A stretch of DNA of 64,000 nt from JAEUKA01 sp044228505 (GCA_044228505.1 JBGAUT010000005.1:62001-126000), one strand, 5' to 3'. Counted from the stretch's first letter, positions 52,430 through 62,008 are shown. Notes: generated by a model not told the origin, from the letters alone. Translations and numbers: made by a program.

Positions 52430-53692
52430 ATGCAGATCTCTTTGGACAATACGCCGAAGCTGCGGCGCTCGTTATCGCTTCCGGGTCACAACCTGCAAAC
52501 CCGAGGCGAGGCAGACTTGGCGGCGCGACTGGGTGAGGCGCTGCTGGTTCCGGGCATTCCTGAGCGGATTCCGCTTGAGGATCGGCAACTACTGGAGTCG
52601 TCGCTGGGACCGCACTTGTTTCATAGTTATGCGGGTCGTACCCACCCACTGCTGGTGCGCCTCTTGTGTCGAGACATGGAGCCTGGACAGACCCTGCTCG
52701 ATCCGTTTGTGGGCTCGGGAACTGTATTGGTGGAAGGCGTGCGGCTCGGTCTGCGAACAATCGGCTGTGACGTGAGCGCGCTGTCGATGCGGTTGTCCCG
52801 TTTGAAAGCGACACCGCTGCGCAAAGGCATGCAAGAAGCGCTGCTTCTGAGGGCACAAGCGGTCTGTGAAGCGTCTCTCCAGCGGGTCAAAAAGCGAGTC
52901 TCGCCACCGCGTAACTATGACGATCAGCAGTTTTATGCGCCGCATGTCTACCTGGAGTTGTGCGGACTGCGGGCGGAGATATCGGCGGTGTGTGCGGCGG
53001 ATGCGCCGCTTGGGGAAGCGCTGCTGATGGTGTTTTCCTCGATCGTGGTGAAGGCCTCGAACCAGCGCAGTGAGTCGAGTTCGGAATCGGTGGAGCGGCA
53101 CATTGGCAAAGGAATGGTGTCGCGGTGGCTGTTGCGCAAGACCGAGGAACTGATTCGTTTTCAGAACGGATTTTGGCCCGAGGATCTCAAGCCGATTGCG
53201 CCGCTTCTGATCATGGGGGATGCCCGCAGTGCCTTGCGACCGAGCGAAGGCTGCAAGGTGGCAGCGGGATCGGTCGATCGGGTGATTACCTCGCCTCCGT
53301 ATCTGGGAACCTATGACTATCTGAGTCATCATCTCCGGCGCTACGCATGGTTGGGTATCGACCCCTCGCCGATCGAACGAGATGAGATGGCTGCTCGCCG
53401 TCATCGGCTGCCGCTTGCGAAGCGGATGCAGACCCATGAAGCGGATACCTGGAATTGGCTGTCGGCGATCGAGCGACTCCTGAAGGTGGGCAGTCCGTGC
53501 TTTGTGTTGGTCGGCGACTCGGTGATCGAAGACACGCTCTGTGATGGTGCGGAGCCGATTCGCCGTGCCGCAGAGTCCACGCGGCTCAAGGTGGTTGCCG
53601 AAGCGTCGGTGGAGCGGCCTCACGTGGTGCGTACCGATCGACCGCTTCCGCCCCGATGCGAACACTTGCTGGCGCTCGTCCGTAGCAGCTAG
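52430..53692 (+). CDS. SAM-dependent nucleic-acid methyltransferase (DNA methylase/TRM11-like)
   Basis: A protein of about 420 residues with GAGG 9 bp before ATG 52430. The SAM-binding motif LLDPFVGSGTVLVEG (about residue 90) and the catalytic TSPPYLGTYD (about residue 287) are the motifs of amino-group methyltransferases, as in N4-cytosine/N6-adenine DNA methylases and TRM11-type enzymes. The spacing (motif I before SPPY) fits the beta class. No restriction gene is adjacent, so if it acts on DNA it is probably an orphan. The substrate (DNA or tRNA) is not settled. Confidence 0.8.
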   Translation: MQISLDNTPKLRRSLSLPGHNLQTRGEADLAARLGEALLVPGIPERIPLEDRQLLESSLGPHLFHSYAGRTHPLLVRLLCRDMEPGQTLLDPFVGSGTVLVEGVRLGLRTIGCDVSALSMRLSRLKATPLRKGMQEALLLRAQAVCEASLQRVKKRVSPPRNYDDQQFYAPHVYLELCGLRAEISAVCAADAPLGEALLMVFSSIVVKASNQRSESSSESVERHIGKGMVSRWLLRKTEELIRFQNGFWPEDLKPIAPLLIMGDARSALRPSEGCKVAAGSVDRVITSPPYLGTYDYLSHHLRRYAWLGIDPSPIERDEMAARRHRLPLAKRMQTHEADTWNWLSAIERLLKVGSPCFVLVGDSVIEDTLCDGAEPIRRAAESTRLKVVAEASVERPHVVRTDRPLPPRCEHLLALVRSS

Positions 53693-53726
53693 TCTGTGCC
53701 GCTGACGTTCAGGTTCTTCTACGCTC

Positions 53727-54974
53727 ATGATTCCTGCGCACAATTCCCAATCCCCCTATCGACTGTTTGAATCGCTGCGGCTTGGACCGAAGACCCTCCG
53801 CAATCGCACGATTCGGGCGGCAGCATTTGAAGGAATGGCCCCCGGCCACGATCCCTCGGATGAACTGATTGCATACCATCGTGCAGTGGCTGCCGGAGGA
53901 GTCGGCATGTCGACGGTGGCCTATGCTGCGGTGGAGCGCAGCGGGTTGTCATTTCCTCATCAATTGTGGCTACGGAGGGAGACTCTGTCTGCGCTGGCAG
54001 GGGTGGCATCGGCGATTCATGAGGGGGGCGCGCTTGCGTCGATTCAGATCGGACACTGCGGCAACATGGCCAAGCGCGAGGTGATCGGCGAACGACCGCT
54101 CGCTCCGTCAGCAAATTTCAATGTGTATGGTCCAACCTGGCCTCGTGCAATGGACAAGACCGACATCGTGCGAGTGGCAAGGAGCTTTGGGGAAGCGGTC
54201 CGGATCGCCAAAGATGCTGGCTTTGATGCGGTCGAGGTACACGCCGGACACGGCTATCTCATCAGTCAGTTTCTGTCGCCCCTGACCAACCATCGCAGCG
54301 ACGAATACGGTGGATCTCTTCTCAATCGGATGCGCTTTTTAAAAGAGGTGATGTTAGAGGTCAAGCACGCGGCGGGGCGTGATCTGGCAGTCCTTGTGAA
54401 GATGAATTTGTGCGATGGCGTTGCTGGGGGTCAGTCGCTGGAGGATGCGATTGCCATTGCGCGTTTGCTGGAGGAGGAAGGGGCTGATGCACTGGTGCTG
54501 TCCGGTGGGTTTGTCAGCCGCGCTCCCATGTACATCATGCGTGGCGAGCTACCGACCGATGTGATGGGACGGCTCGTGAAAAATCCGCTGATGAGAATGA
54601 TGATGCGAGTCGCCGGGCCGGTGCTGGTTCCCTCTCTTCCCTATCGAGACAACTATTTTTTGGAAGAAGCGAAGGTGGTGCGAGCTGCGGTGCGGATGCC
54701 TCTGGTGTATGTGGGTGGGGCCGTGTCGCGGGAGTCGATAGAAGAAGTGCTCGGCGCGGGGTTCGAGGCGGTGGCCATGGCGCGTGCGCTGATTGCTGAT
54801 CCCCAGTTTGTGAACAAGCTTGCGTGCGAAGAGTCAGCAGTATCGCGCTGTGATCACTGTAACTACTGTGCAGCGCGCATCTACACCACCAAGATGGCCT
54901 GTTATCAGCGCGAGACTCCTGAAACGGAGTTTCAGGCGATCTGCGACAAGCGAGGCTGGCATGTACAAGGCTAG
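53727..54974 (+). CDS. NADH:flavin oxidoreductase (old yellow enzyme family)
   Basis: A 415-residue FMN enzyme. The TIM-barrel motifs are LGPKTLRNRTIRAA at the start, GFDAVEVHAGHGYLISQF (substrate-binding His/Glu region) and SPLTNHRSDEYGGSL. The C-terminus has CDHCNYCAARIYTTKMAC, a Cys-rich end not found in classic OYE but similar to enzymes with an Fe-S cluster before their second half; here no second flavin domain follows. It overlaps the SDR gene by 14 bp, so they probably act on the same substrate. Confidence 0.9.
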   Translation: MIPAHNSQSPYRLFESLRLGPKTLRNRTIRAAAFEGMAPGHDPSDELIAYHRAVAAGGVGMSTVAYAAVERSGLSFPHQLWLRRETLSALAGVASAIHEGGALASIQIGHCGNMAKREVIGERPLAPSANFNVYGPTWPRAMDKTDIVRVARSFGEAVRIAKDAGFDAVEVHAGHGYLISQFLSPLTNHRSDEYGGSLLNRMRFLKEVMLEVKHAAGRDLAVLVKMNLCDGVAGGQSLEDAIAIARLLEEEGADALVLSGGFVSRAPMYIMRGELPTDVMGRLVKNPLMRMMMRVAGPVLVPSLPYRDNYFLEEAKVVRAAVRMPLVYVGGAVSRESIEEVLGAGFEAVAMARALIADPQFVNKLACEESAVSRCDHCNYCAARIYTTKMACYQRETPETEFQAICDKRGWHVQG

Positions 54975-55764
54975 TCCTGGGCGAGGGATGGCGCTTGTGA
55001 CCGGCGCTTGTTCGGGAATCGGACTGGCGCTGGCACATGGCCTGGCTGAGCGTGGTTACAACTTGGTGGTGGTGAGCAATCGCGAAGGTCCACTGTCCGA
55101 AGCAGCTGCTGAGATATCTGCACGTTACGGCGTCCAAGTTATGCCGTTGACGCAAGATCTCACCACTGAGGATGCTGCGAAACGAATATATGAATCAGTT
55201 TGTGCGCATAATATTCAGATCGATATCCTGATCAACAATGCCGGCATCTTTTTCTTTGGAGAAGCCGCAGACGCCGATCCGCTTGCTGCCGCACGCATGC
55301 TCAAACTGCACGTGGTGACGCCTTCCCTGTTGTGTACGTACTTTGCGAAGGACATGCGTACTCGACGGAAAGGTCGCATCATGATGGTGTCGAGCATTTC
55401 GGCCTTCCGTGACTTTCCCGGTATCGCCTACTACGGTAGTAGCAAAAAATACCTGCTGGGATTTGCGCGGGCGCTACGGTCCGAGCTGGCTGTGTACGGG
55501 GTGAACGTCACGTGTCTTCTTCCGGGCGCAACCGCAACCGGACTGTACGATCCGGAGGTTGTTCCCGTGGAGCTAGCGAAGAAGTTGGGTGTGATGGCTG
55601 ATACGAAGGAAGTCGCGGAGCAGGGCTTGGCCGCGCTGTTTGCGGACCAAGCGGTGGTGATTCCTGGAATGCTGAACCGGGTGTTGTGTCGTGTTGCCCA
55701 GGGTGTGCCACAGTCGATGATTGATCTTGCGCGACGACACGCTCCGTGGCTGCCGAAGCGGTAG
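54961..55764 (+). CDS. Short-chain dehydrogenase/reductase
   Basis: A 267-residue SDR. It begins at ATG 54961 inside the OYE gene, rather than at the longer frame from 54820. TGACSGIGLALA is the NAD(P)-binding loop, LINNAGIF follows, Ser is in MMVSSISAF, and the catalytic YGSSK (YxxxK) is in YYGSSKKYLLGF. It is therefore expected to be active. Its C-terminal helix PQSMIDLARRHAP is like that of classical SDRs. The pair with the OYE gene suggests reduction of an unsaturated ketone or lipid-like substrate (inference). Confidence 0.92.
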   Translation: MYKASPGRGMALVTGACSGIGLALAHGLAERGYNLVVVSNREGPLSEAAAEISARYGVQVMPLTQDLTTEDAAKRIYESVCAHNIQIDILINNAGIFFFGEAADADPLAAARMLKLHVVTPSLLCTYFAKDMRTRRKGRIMMVSSISAFRDFPGIAYYGSSKKYLLGFARALRSELAVYGVNVTCLLPGATATGLYDPEVVPVELAKKLGVMADTKEVAEQGLAALFADQAVVIPGMLNRVLCRVAQGVPQSMIDLARRHAPWLPKR

Positions 55765-55782
55765 CCACGATCGCCCGTTTGA

Positions 55783-56988
55783 TCAGCCGAGGATCGACAG
55801 ACAGTCGAACAGAACCTCGACCTTGGCCTTGGAGTCGGCCTGCACCACGTTGCAAGCATCGGGGCACAGATAGACTCGGCCCTTGTCGATGTAGAACGAG
55901 TTTGGACCGCAAGTGGCCGCGCCCGCGACTTGCTTGAAGGTCGTTCGCGCACCCATTCCGCCCGCGGTGTAATCGACCAGCACCGTCCCTAGATCGATCT
56001 GTTGACCTGGCGGGGGCGCGGGCAGCGCAAAGTCACAAGCCACCTTTGCTCCAGCGACAACTCCCATCGCAACGTGGTTGAACACCGCATCGAAGTTGGC
56101 GTACTCGCAGATGGGGAAGCGCAGGCCACCGGTCATCATCGATAGTCGCTGGTACTGGACACCGGGTGCCACCGCTCCGCCGCCCTTGGTGCAGATTCCA
56201 CTTTGGATCGGATCGGTCGAAACCCACGGCTTCGTCGCGGGAGTGTTTTCTTTCAGTCCCGCGATGGTGTGCCAGACGTAGTTGCGGTTGGCTTTGGTGC
56301 CAAACTGCATCGGCGCTTTGGCCAGAAGCTGGGTATCGAAGTCCACCTCTGACATGTCCGAGGTGTCGTCCGTAATCTCGATGAACGCCTTATATGCGTC
56401 GGTGCGGAGCCAAGTCTGCCAGCCTCCGGGAGCCAGATTATACTTGTCTCTTTCCGTTCCATTGACCGAGCCCAGGATGCGCTTGAACGAGTCATAGCTC
56501 TCGACTTCGATGCTGTAGTGGTAAAAGCGCGGTGGATTGTTCCCTGGCTGGGGCGGCAGGGGACTACACGAGGCATGCTTCGACAGCGGGGCGGAGATGC
56601 ACACCGACTGCTGCACGCGAGCATCGCCATGGCTCGTGACCATGATTACGCGGTAATCGAGGCCGCTCTTGCCGATGATGTCGGCGAAGTTTTTGTTGAT
56701 GTTCTGCTGAACCGAGAGAATCTCCTCGGTCATGCTGCCGGAGTTGTCGATCACGAAGATGATGTCGACCGGCTTTTTTTGCAGTGTGGCTTCGGCCCGA
56801 ACCTCGGCACACGAGGCGTCACGATCGCGTACTCGCGAAAAATCAAGCCCCGCCAGGTCATAACGACGGGTGCCATCGGAAAGGTCGTCCCCTTCACCTG
56901 ATTCGATCTCGGTGTCGAGACGTGCTTCGTTACAAGAGAGGGGGAGAGCAAGCAGTCCTAGGACGAAGACATTCCTTAGCGTGCGCAT
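55783..56988 (-). CDS. Lipoprotein with von Willebrand factor A domain
   Basis: A 401-residue lipoprotein. The signal ends LLALPLSC. A vWA domain starts near residue 75 with the metal site DNSGSM (FVIDNSGSM), so divalent-metal-dependent adhesion or ligand binding is likely. Paired Cys across the domain suggest disulfides outside the cytoplasm. Its Shine-Dalgarno (GGAGGT, 56994-56999) and ATG lie inside the end of the preceding acyl-CoA synthetase gene (13-bp overlap), so translation is coupled. Similar vWA lipoproteins are common in Myxococcota; its partner is unknown. Confidence 0.9.
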   Translation of the reverse strand: MRTLRNVFVLGLLALPLSCNEARLDTEIESGEGDDLSDGTRRYDLAGLDFSRVRDRDASCAEVRAEATLQKKPVDIIFVIDNSGSMTEEILSVQQNINKNFADIIGKSGLDYRVIMVTSHGDARVQQSVCISAPLSKHASCSPLPPQPGNNPPRFYHYSIEVESYDSFKRILGSVNGTERDKYNLAPGGWQTWLRTDAYKAFIEITDDTSDMSEVDFDTQLLAKAPMQFGTKANRNYVWHTIAGLKENTPATKPWVSTDPIQSGICTKGGGAVAPGVQYQRLSMMTGGLRFPICEYANFDAVFNHVAMGVVAGAKVACDFALPAPPPGQQIDLGTVLVDYTAGGMGARTTFKQVAGAATCGPNSFYIDKGRVYLCPDACNVVQADSKAKVEVLFDCLSILG

Positions 56989-58472
56989 TCTTGACCTCCA
57001 GCTTCGGCGGGAAGAGCGAGACAGATCTCAACTCGACGGGGTACTTTGTAGGGCGCTAGGTTTTTGGCGCAGTGATCGATCAGGTCTTCGGCGAGACAGC
57101 GACCGCTCAGTACAACGCTGGCCACGACCATGGTGCTGCCGTGTTCATCGGTGAAGACGCGTGCTTGAGCCGCTTTGACCTTCGGGAAAGACTCCAAACA
57201 GCCTTCGACTTCACCGAGAGCCACGCGTTTGCCTTCGACCTTGACCAAATCGTCTTCTCGGCCCATCAGCGTCAGGCGTCCGGTCTTGTCGATTTTGCCA
57301 AGATCGCCGGTGCGCAAGAAGCTGTCAGCATCGAAACCACCGATAGGGACGTTGCGGACTTCGGCCTTTTTAGAGCGACCCTCGCCAGTCTTGATGAGCG
57401 ACATCGGACCGACGGAATGCATCGCGACTGCTTGTGAGCGAATCCAGATTGGTGCGCGCCCATCGGCATCCGGAGTTCCCATCCGCAGCTCGACACCAGA
57501 GATCGGCTTTCCGACAGTCTCGGGCTGAAGGCCTTTGCGATCGAGGCTCACCGCGCCAGCCTCGGTGGTGTGATACATCGGAAGCACTCGGACTCCCCAC
57601 CGTTCACGGAAGCTCTCGGCAACGGCTTCGGGCAATTGAGCTCCGGTGGCCAAGAAGCGCGCACCTCGCGTCTTCAGCGGTCGTGCAGTCGGCATTTTCG
57701 CCAGAGCCGCAAAGATTGGGGGCGTCGCGGGTAGCAGATCGATTTCTTGCTCACGGATGAGCTTGGCGATCCGCTTGGGGGACATCTCGTCTTCGAGGTA
57801 CAGCGTCGCTCCGTAGCGCAGCGCCAAACACAATCCAAGGTCAAAGCCATACGCCGAGAACAACGGGACAGTCGTCAGAATCTTGGCTTCAGCGGTAACG
57901 TCGAGGCTGTGGGCGATGTTTTCGCAGTTGGCGGTGATGTTATCGACGGTCCGAAGCACGCCTTTGGGGTCACCAGAGGTATCTGCGGTCAAGAGGACCG
58001 CTTCCGCCGCGGCCGGTGGGGCTTCGTCTCGCCGATAGATAGAGCAGGTGAGCAGCGTACCTTGTAGGCGTCGGCGACTCTCTGGCTCGAAGCGGGTATC
58101 CTTGCGGGTCCGCACGATCGGCGCTTGGCTCGACGGCAGCTCATTGCCGCCGCGAGGACGGGTAATGAGCGCTCGCAGCGGCGCATGTTCCAAGAACAGC
58201 GTGAGATCGCGCACACCCGTCGTGGGATCGAGCGGCACCACCGTGGCTCCGAGTCGCGACAAGGCCAGCGCCAGGATCGCGAAGTCGGGCACATTGCCGA
58301 GCATTAGCCCGACCCAGTGACCTTTCTCGATTCCCATCGCCGCAAATTCTTGGGCCCGGCGCTCGACACGGTGCTGCATGCCCCGCCACGAGAGGTAGGT
58401 ATCGCGATAAACCAGCGCCTTGGCAGTGCCACGGTTTTCAACAGCCTCGTTGAGCCAGCGGTAAAGCAGCAT
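56976..58472 (-). CDS. AMP-binding acyl-CoA synthetase-like protein, C-terminal Lys absent
   Basis: A 498-residue ANL-family enzyme. Motif A3 is altered (LLTADTSGDPKGV instead of TSGTTGxPKG), A5 is YHTTEAGAVS, A7 is RTGDLGKIDK and A8-like GREDDLVKVEGKRV. At the A10 site the family Lys (PxxxxGK) is replaced: LALPAEAGGQECAR has Gln, and the protein stops 4 residues later. The Lys normally drives adenylation, so activity is doubtful. The 3' end encodes the Shine-Dalgarno of the vWA gene, a possible cause of the change. Confidence 0.85.
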   Translation of the reverse strand: MLLYRWLNEAVENRGTAKALVYRDTYLSWRGMQHRVERRAQEFAAMGIEKGHWVGLMLGNVPDFAILALALSRLGATVVPLDPTTGVRDLTLFLEHAPLRALITRPRGGNELPSSQAPIVRTRKDTRFEPESRRRLQGTLLTCSIYRRDEAPPAAAEAVLLTADTSGDPKGVLRTVDNITANCENIAHSLDVTAEAKILTTVPLFSAYGFDLGLCLALRYGATLYLEDEMSPKRIAKLIREQEIDLLPATPPIFAALAKMPTARPLKTRGARFLATGAQLPEAVAESFRERWGVRVLPMYHTTEAGAVSLDRKGLQPETVGKPISGVELRMGTPDADGRAPIWIRSQAVAMHSVGPMSLIKTGEGRSKKAEVRNVPIGGFDADSFLRTGDLGKIDKTGRLTLMGREDDLVKVEGKRVALGEVEGCLESFPKVKAAQARVFTDEHGSTMVVASVVLSGRCLAEDLIDHCAKNLAPYKVPRRVEICLALPAEAGGQECAR

Positions 58473-58554
58473 GACAAGTACCCGAAATGACAGGGGTTAG
58501 AGCTTTGCGAAACGGACTTTAGCTTGCTTTTCATGCGCCGCACAAGGACTTACA

Positions 58555-58573
58555 GTCACCGTCGCTCGGTGAC
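58555..58573. other. Small hairpin between MAPEG and acyl-CoA synthetase genes
   Basis: GTCACCG (58555-58561) and CGGTGAC (58567-58573) form a perfect 7-bp stem with a 5-nt loop. Without a T-run it is only a possible terminator for the MAPEG gene. The remaining 58473-58643 shows no gene. Confidence 0.35.
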
Positions 58574-58643
58574 ACATGCGGACAAAAGCGTGAAGGTGGG
58601 AACGGCGAGGAACCGATCAGCGAGGCGAAGCGGACACCGACGG

Positions 58644-59039
58644 TTAGTGAGCCATTGCGGCGAGGGCGAACTGACCGATGGCCGACAGGAAGGCGAGGAA
58701 GAACATGCCGCTCCGGGCCTTATCGATGTCGGAGACATACAGGACGCCATGAAGGAAGCGGCATACCACCCACACGCCAGCGAGCGCACCCGACATCATC
58801 GGGTCGGCCTTGGCGACGTAAGCGGTGAGGACAGCGGGAGCGAAGACGGCGAGCGCCTCGAACGCGTTCTGGTGCGCAGCGTAGGCCCGTGCGCCCTTGC
58901 CCTCGAGCTTGGAGATTTGTGCTCGCGGCTGCTTGTTGTCGAGGGAACCGAACTGCTTCTTCCGTTCTCCGAAAGCAACCGGTAGCCAAACGTACGGCAG
59001 GATCACTGCCACCAAGAGACACCACAGCGCGATCGTCAT
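58644..59039 (-). CDS. MAPEG-family membrane protein
   Basis: A 131-residue protein with GGAGGT before ATG 59039. It has four membrane helices (MTIALWCLLVAVILPYVWLP; then NAFEALAVFAPAVLTAYVA; AGVWVVCRFLHGVLYVSDID; FLAFLSAIGQFAL). The FEALAVFAP and RFLHGVLYV blocks are the MAPEG hallmarks, where the Glu and Arg contact glutathione in eicosanoid/glutathione enzymes. Most bacterial members are unassigned. It stands alone near MutS. Confidence 0.9.
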   Translation of the reverse strand: MTIALWCLLVAVILPYVWLPVAFGERKKQFGSLDNKQPRAQISKLEGKGARAYAAHQNAFEALAVFAPAVLTAYVAKADPMMSGALAGVWVVCRFLHGVLYVSDIDKARSGMFFLAFLSAIGQFALAAMAH

Positions 59040-59104
59040 GAATGAGACCTCCACAGAGAAATGATCTCGCACATCGTATCAGAGTCGACGGGGTAATGGT
59101 GGGA

Positions 59105-61918
59105 TCATCGGATGCGGAGCTGGCTTGTCAGGTGTCGTAGCAGATCATGCGCGGCCCGGGGTGATAGCTCCTCGGGGTCGGTGGCCAAGAGTCGGTCGAG
59201 CACTTCCTGGTGAGTTCGGGGAAGTTTGGGTGGGGGAGGTGGGGGAGGTGGGGCTGCATCGAGCGGCACCATCCCACCAAGTAACAGAGACAGCTGGCCC
59301 GATTGAAGCGGTGGGACTCCATGCGCGGGAAGCGAAGAAGTGCCTTGACTACTGGCTTGGGATTCGAGTGCGCTCAGGATTTCGCGGGCTCGGTTCAGCA
59401 GTGGAGCGGGAAGGCCCGCCAGGCGAGCCACCTCGATACCGTATGAGCGATTGGCTCCGCCGGGCAGCAGCTTGTGCAAGAACACGATTTCGTCCTGGTA
59501 CTGACGGATTGCGACCTGAGCATTGCGAACGCGAGGTCGGGCGGCCGCTAGGGCGGTGAGTTCGTGGTAGTGCGTTGCGAACAACGTCTTGCAGCCGGCG
59601 ACATCGTGGAGGTATTCCGCGACGGCCCAGGCAATTGACAGACCATCGTACGTCGAGGTTCCTCGGCCAATTTCATCGAGTACGACCAGTGACCGACGGG
59701 TGGCCCTCTTCAAAATGTTGCTGGTCTCGCGCATTTCAACCATAAACGTTGAGTCACCTCGCGAGAGATTGTCGGTGGCACCCACACGGGTGAGCACCCG
59801 ATCGACGAGCCCGAGTTCCGCCTGTGCCGCAGGCACAAACGAACCCATCTGCGCCAGGATGCAAATCAATGCGACTTGCCGCATCACCGTCGATTTGTCC
59901 GCCATATTAGGGCCGGTAAGTACCAGAATCTGTTCGCTGTCGGGATCAAGCGTGGTGTCATTCGGGACAAACGTACCGCGCTCGCGAAGCTGCTCGATGA
60001 CCGGGTGGCGTCCCTCGTTGATTTGAAGCCGTAGGTCGCGGGTCATCGTCGGGCGCGTATATCCAGAACGATGCGCCAGCTCGCCCAGTCCACCCAGGAC
60101 ATCGAGCGTCGCCACCCGCTGCGCCAGTTTGAGCAGTCGGCTCGATTGCGTCGCAAGGCTCTGGCGTAGGGATTCGTAGAGTTGCAGCTCCAGCTCGACT
60201 CGTCGTTCCTCAGCGTGGAGAACCTTGGCTTCGTATTCGGCTAGCTCATCTGTCACGAAGCGCTCACCATTGACGGTGGTCTGCTTGCGAACGTAGTCGG
60301 CAGGCACCTTGGTGAGGTTCGAGCGAGTGATCTCGATGAAGTAGCCAAAGACTTTGTTGTAGCGAACCTTCAGCGACGAAATGCCGGTGCGTTCGCGCTC
60401 GCGTTCCTCGATCCGCAGGATGTGCTGCTTGCCGCCCTGTGACAGGTCGGCCAGTTCGTCTAGCTCGGCGTGATAGCCGCGACGTAGAAAGCCACCGTCT
60501 CGCCACTGCGCCGGTGGGTTGTCGGCGATTGCATGTTCAATCGTTGCGGCGACATCTTCGGCCAGGTCGGTTCCAAGCGACAGCAGGTCCGGCATTTCGA
60601 GCGGAAAAGTGTCGGTCACCACGTTGCGTGCGGCGCGCAAGATCTCCATCAAGCGTGGAAGTTCTCGCAGACTACTCCCCAGGCAAAACAGATCACGCGG
60701 CGTTGCCAGCAGCGTGGTCAGTCGCCCGGTCAGTCGCTCGATGTCATGAATGCCTTTGAGCACGTCACGGAGGGCTTGCCGCGTGGCCTGTCTCAGGGTG
60801 AGCCACTCGACCGCATCGTGGCGCTGACCAATCATGGCCAGGTCGAGCAGCGGCTGTAACAGCCAGTTTCGGAGTAGTCGCCCGCCCATTGCCGTCTTCG
60901 TCTGATCCACCACGCCGAGCAGCGAGCCTTGCCGTTTGCGCTCGAGAAGGGTTTGGAGTAACTCCAAGTTTGTTTTGGTGGCATCGTCGAGAACCATGCA
61001 GTCGGTTGGCTTGTACAGTCGCAGCGCGACGATCGGCAAGCCTCCGGTCGGTTGCGTGGCTCGGGCATAGCGCAGACACGCTGCCGCCGCAGCAGTTAGC
61101 AGCGGATCGCTGGTCAGCGTCGCTGTCTGCTCGGTTGCCACCTGTGCCTGGTTGGCGATCAGCTCGGTGAGCAATTGGACATCTTGCTGCGGATCGGTGC
61201 GCTGGGCTTGTCCGGTTGGAACCTTCAGTCGCAGAGCGATCTTGCTGAGCCAGGCAGCGGTGCGACTGTCCTTCTGTCGCGTCTGATCTTCCACGAGCAG
61301 TAGCTCGGCTGGTTCGATTCGGCACAACTCATCGAGCGCTTCGCTCTCGGGGAGCTCACAGGCCGCAAATTCTCCCGTCGAGACATCGAGATAGGCCAGT
61401 CCCGCCCGATCGCTTGGCGAGCTGCCCGGACACAGCGCACAAAGATAGTTCGAAGACTTTGGCTCGAGCTGATCTTCCTCGAGCACGATCCCTGGTGTGA
61501 CGACCTGGGTGACAGCGCGCCGGACGATCTTCTTGGTCTTGCGAGCGTCCTCCATTTGATCGCAGATCGCGACCTTTTTGCCCTGCGCGATCAGTCGACC
61601 AATGTAGCCCCGGGCGGCGTGATAGGGCACGCCACACATCGGCACCGGCACCTCTTTTTGCTTATCACGCGCCGTCAACGTCAAGTCGAGGAGCTGCGAC
61701 GCTTCGACGGCATCATCGAAGAACATCTCGTAAAAATCGCCCAGGCGGAAGAACAAGATGCAGTCGGGATAGCGCTCCTTGATTTCAAGGTATTGGCGCA
61801 TAACCGGGGTATCGACAGATGGAATCGCGGAGCGAGTCGCGGCAGGACGGGCCGTCCCCAGGGGCAAAGCGTGCTCAACCTGATCGCTGTCGGACTCGAG
61901 TGCTGCGGAAGTCGGCAT
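59105..61918 (-). CDS. mutS: DNA mismatch repair ATPase MutS (Walker A Gly changed to Asp)
   Basis: A 937-residue MutS with the mismatch-binding LGDFYEMFF (Phe-x-Glu) near residue 59, the connector and lever regions, and a C-terminal ATPase. The Walker A loop reads LTGPNMADKSTVMRQ; the family has GPNMxGKST, so the Gly before the Lys is Asp here. The codon is GAC, one G-to-A change from GGC. Walker B (VVLDEIGRGTSTYDGLS) and LFATHYHEL are normal. The N-terminus has ~35 extra residues before the usual start. The gene is otherwise complete, so it may be a damaged or non-functional MutS, or carry a sequencing error. Confidence 0.93.
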   Translation of the reverse strand: MPTSAALESDSDQVEHALPLGTARPAATRSAIPSVDTPVMRQYLEIKERYPDCILFFRLGDFYEMFFDDAVEASQLLDLTLTARDKQKEVPVPMCGVPYHAARGYIGRLIAQGKKVAICDQMEDARKTKKIVRRAVTQVVTPGIVLEEDQLEPKSSNYLCALCPGSSPSDRAGLAYLDVSTGEFAACELPESEALDELCRIEPAELLLVEDQTRQKDSRTAAWLSKIALRLKVPTGQAQRTDPQQDVQLLTELIANQAQVATEQTATLTSDPLLTAAAAACLRYARATQPTGGLPIVALRLYKPTDCMVLDDATKTNLELLQTLLERKRQGSLLGVVDQTKTAMGGRLLRNWLLQPLLDLAMIGQRHDAVEWLTLRQATRQALRDVLKGIHDIERLTGRLTTLLATPRDLFCLGSSLRELPRLMEILRAARNVVTDTFPLEMPDLLSLGTDLAEDVAATIEHAIADNPPAQWRDGGFLRRGYHAELDELADLSQGGKQHILRIEERERERTGISSLKVRYNKVFGYFIEITRSNLTKVPADYVRKQTTVNGERFVTDELAEYEAKVLHAEERRVELELQLYESLRQSLATQSSRLLKLAQRVATLDVLGGLGELAHRSGYTRPTMTRDLRLQINEGRHPVIEQLRERGTFVPNDTTLDPDSEQILVLTGPNMADKSTVMRQVALICILAQMGSFVPAAQAELGLVDRVLTRVGATDNLSRGDSTFMVEMRETSNILKRATRRSLVVLDEIGRGTSTYDGLSIAWAVAEYLHDVAGCKTLFATHYHELTALAAARPRVRNAQVAIRQYQDEIVFLHKLLPGGANRSYGIEVARLAGLPAPLLNRAREILSALESQASSQGTSSLPAHGVPPLQSGQLSLLLGGMVPLDAAPPPPPPPPKLPRTHQEVLDRLLATDPEELSPRAAHDLLRHLTSQLRIR

Positions 61919-62008
61919 GGCAGCGCTTTAGCAGACCAAGGAACTGGAGGTAAAGCGCGTGCTACGATTTACGCGAGGGGACCAGCCTTACGACCCCTGC
62001 CTCAGCCC

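Noticed and set aside
52589..53743. 384-codon minus-strand frame
   Set aside because: It is opposite to the methyltransferase, which has clear motifs. The frame is rich in His/Arg and has no known domain.
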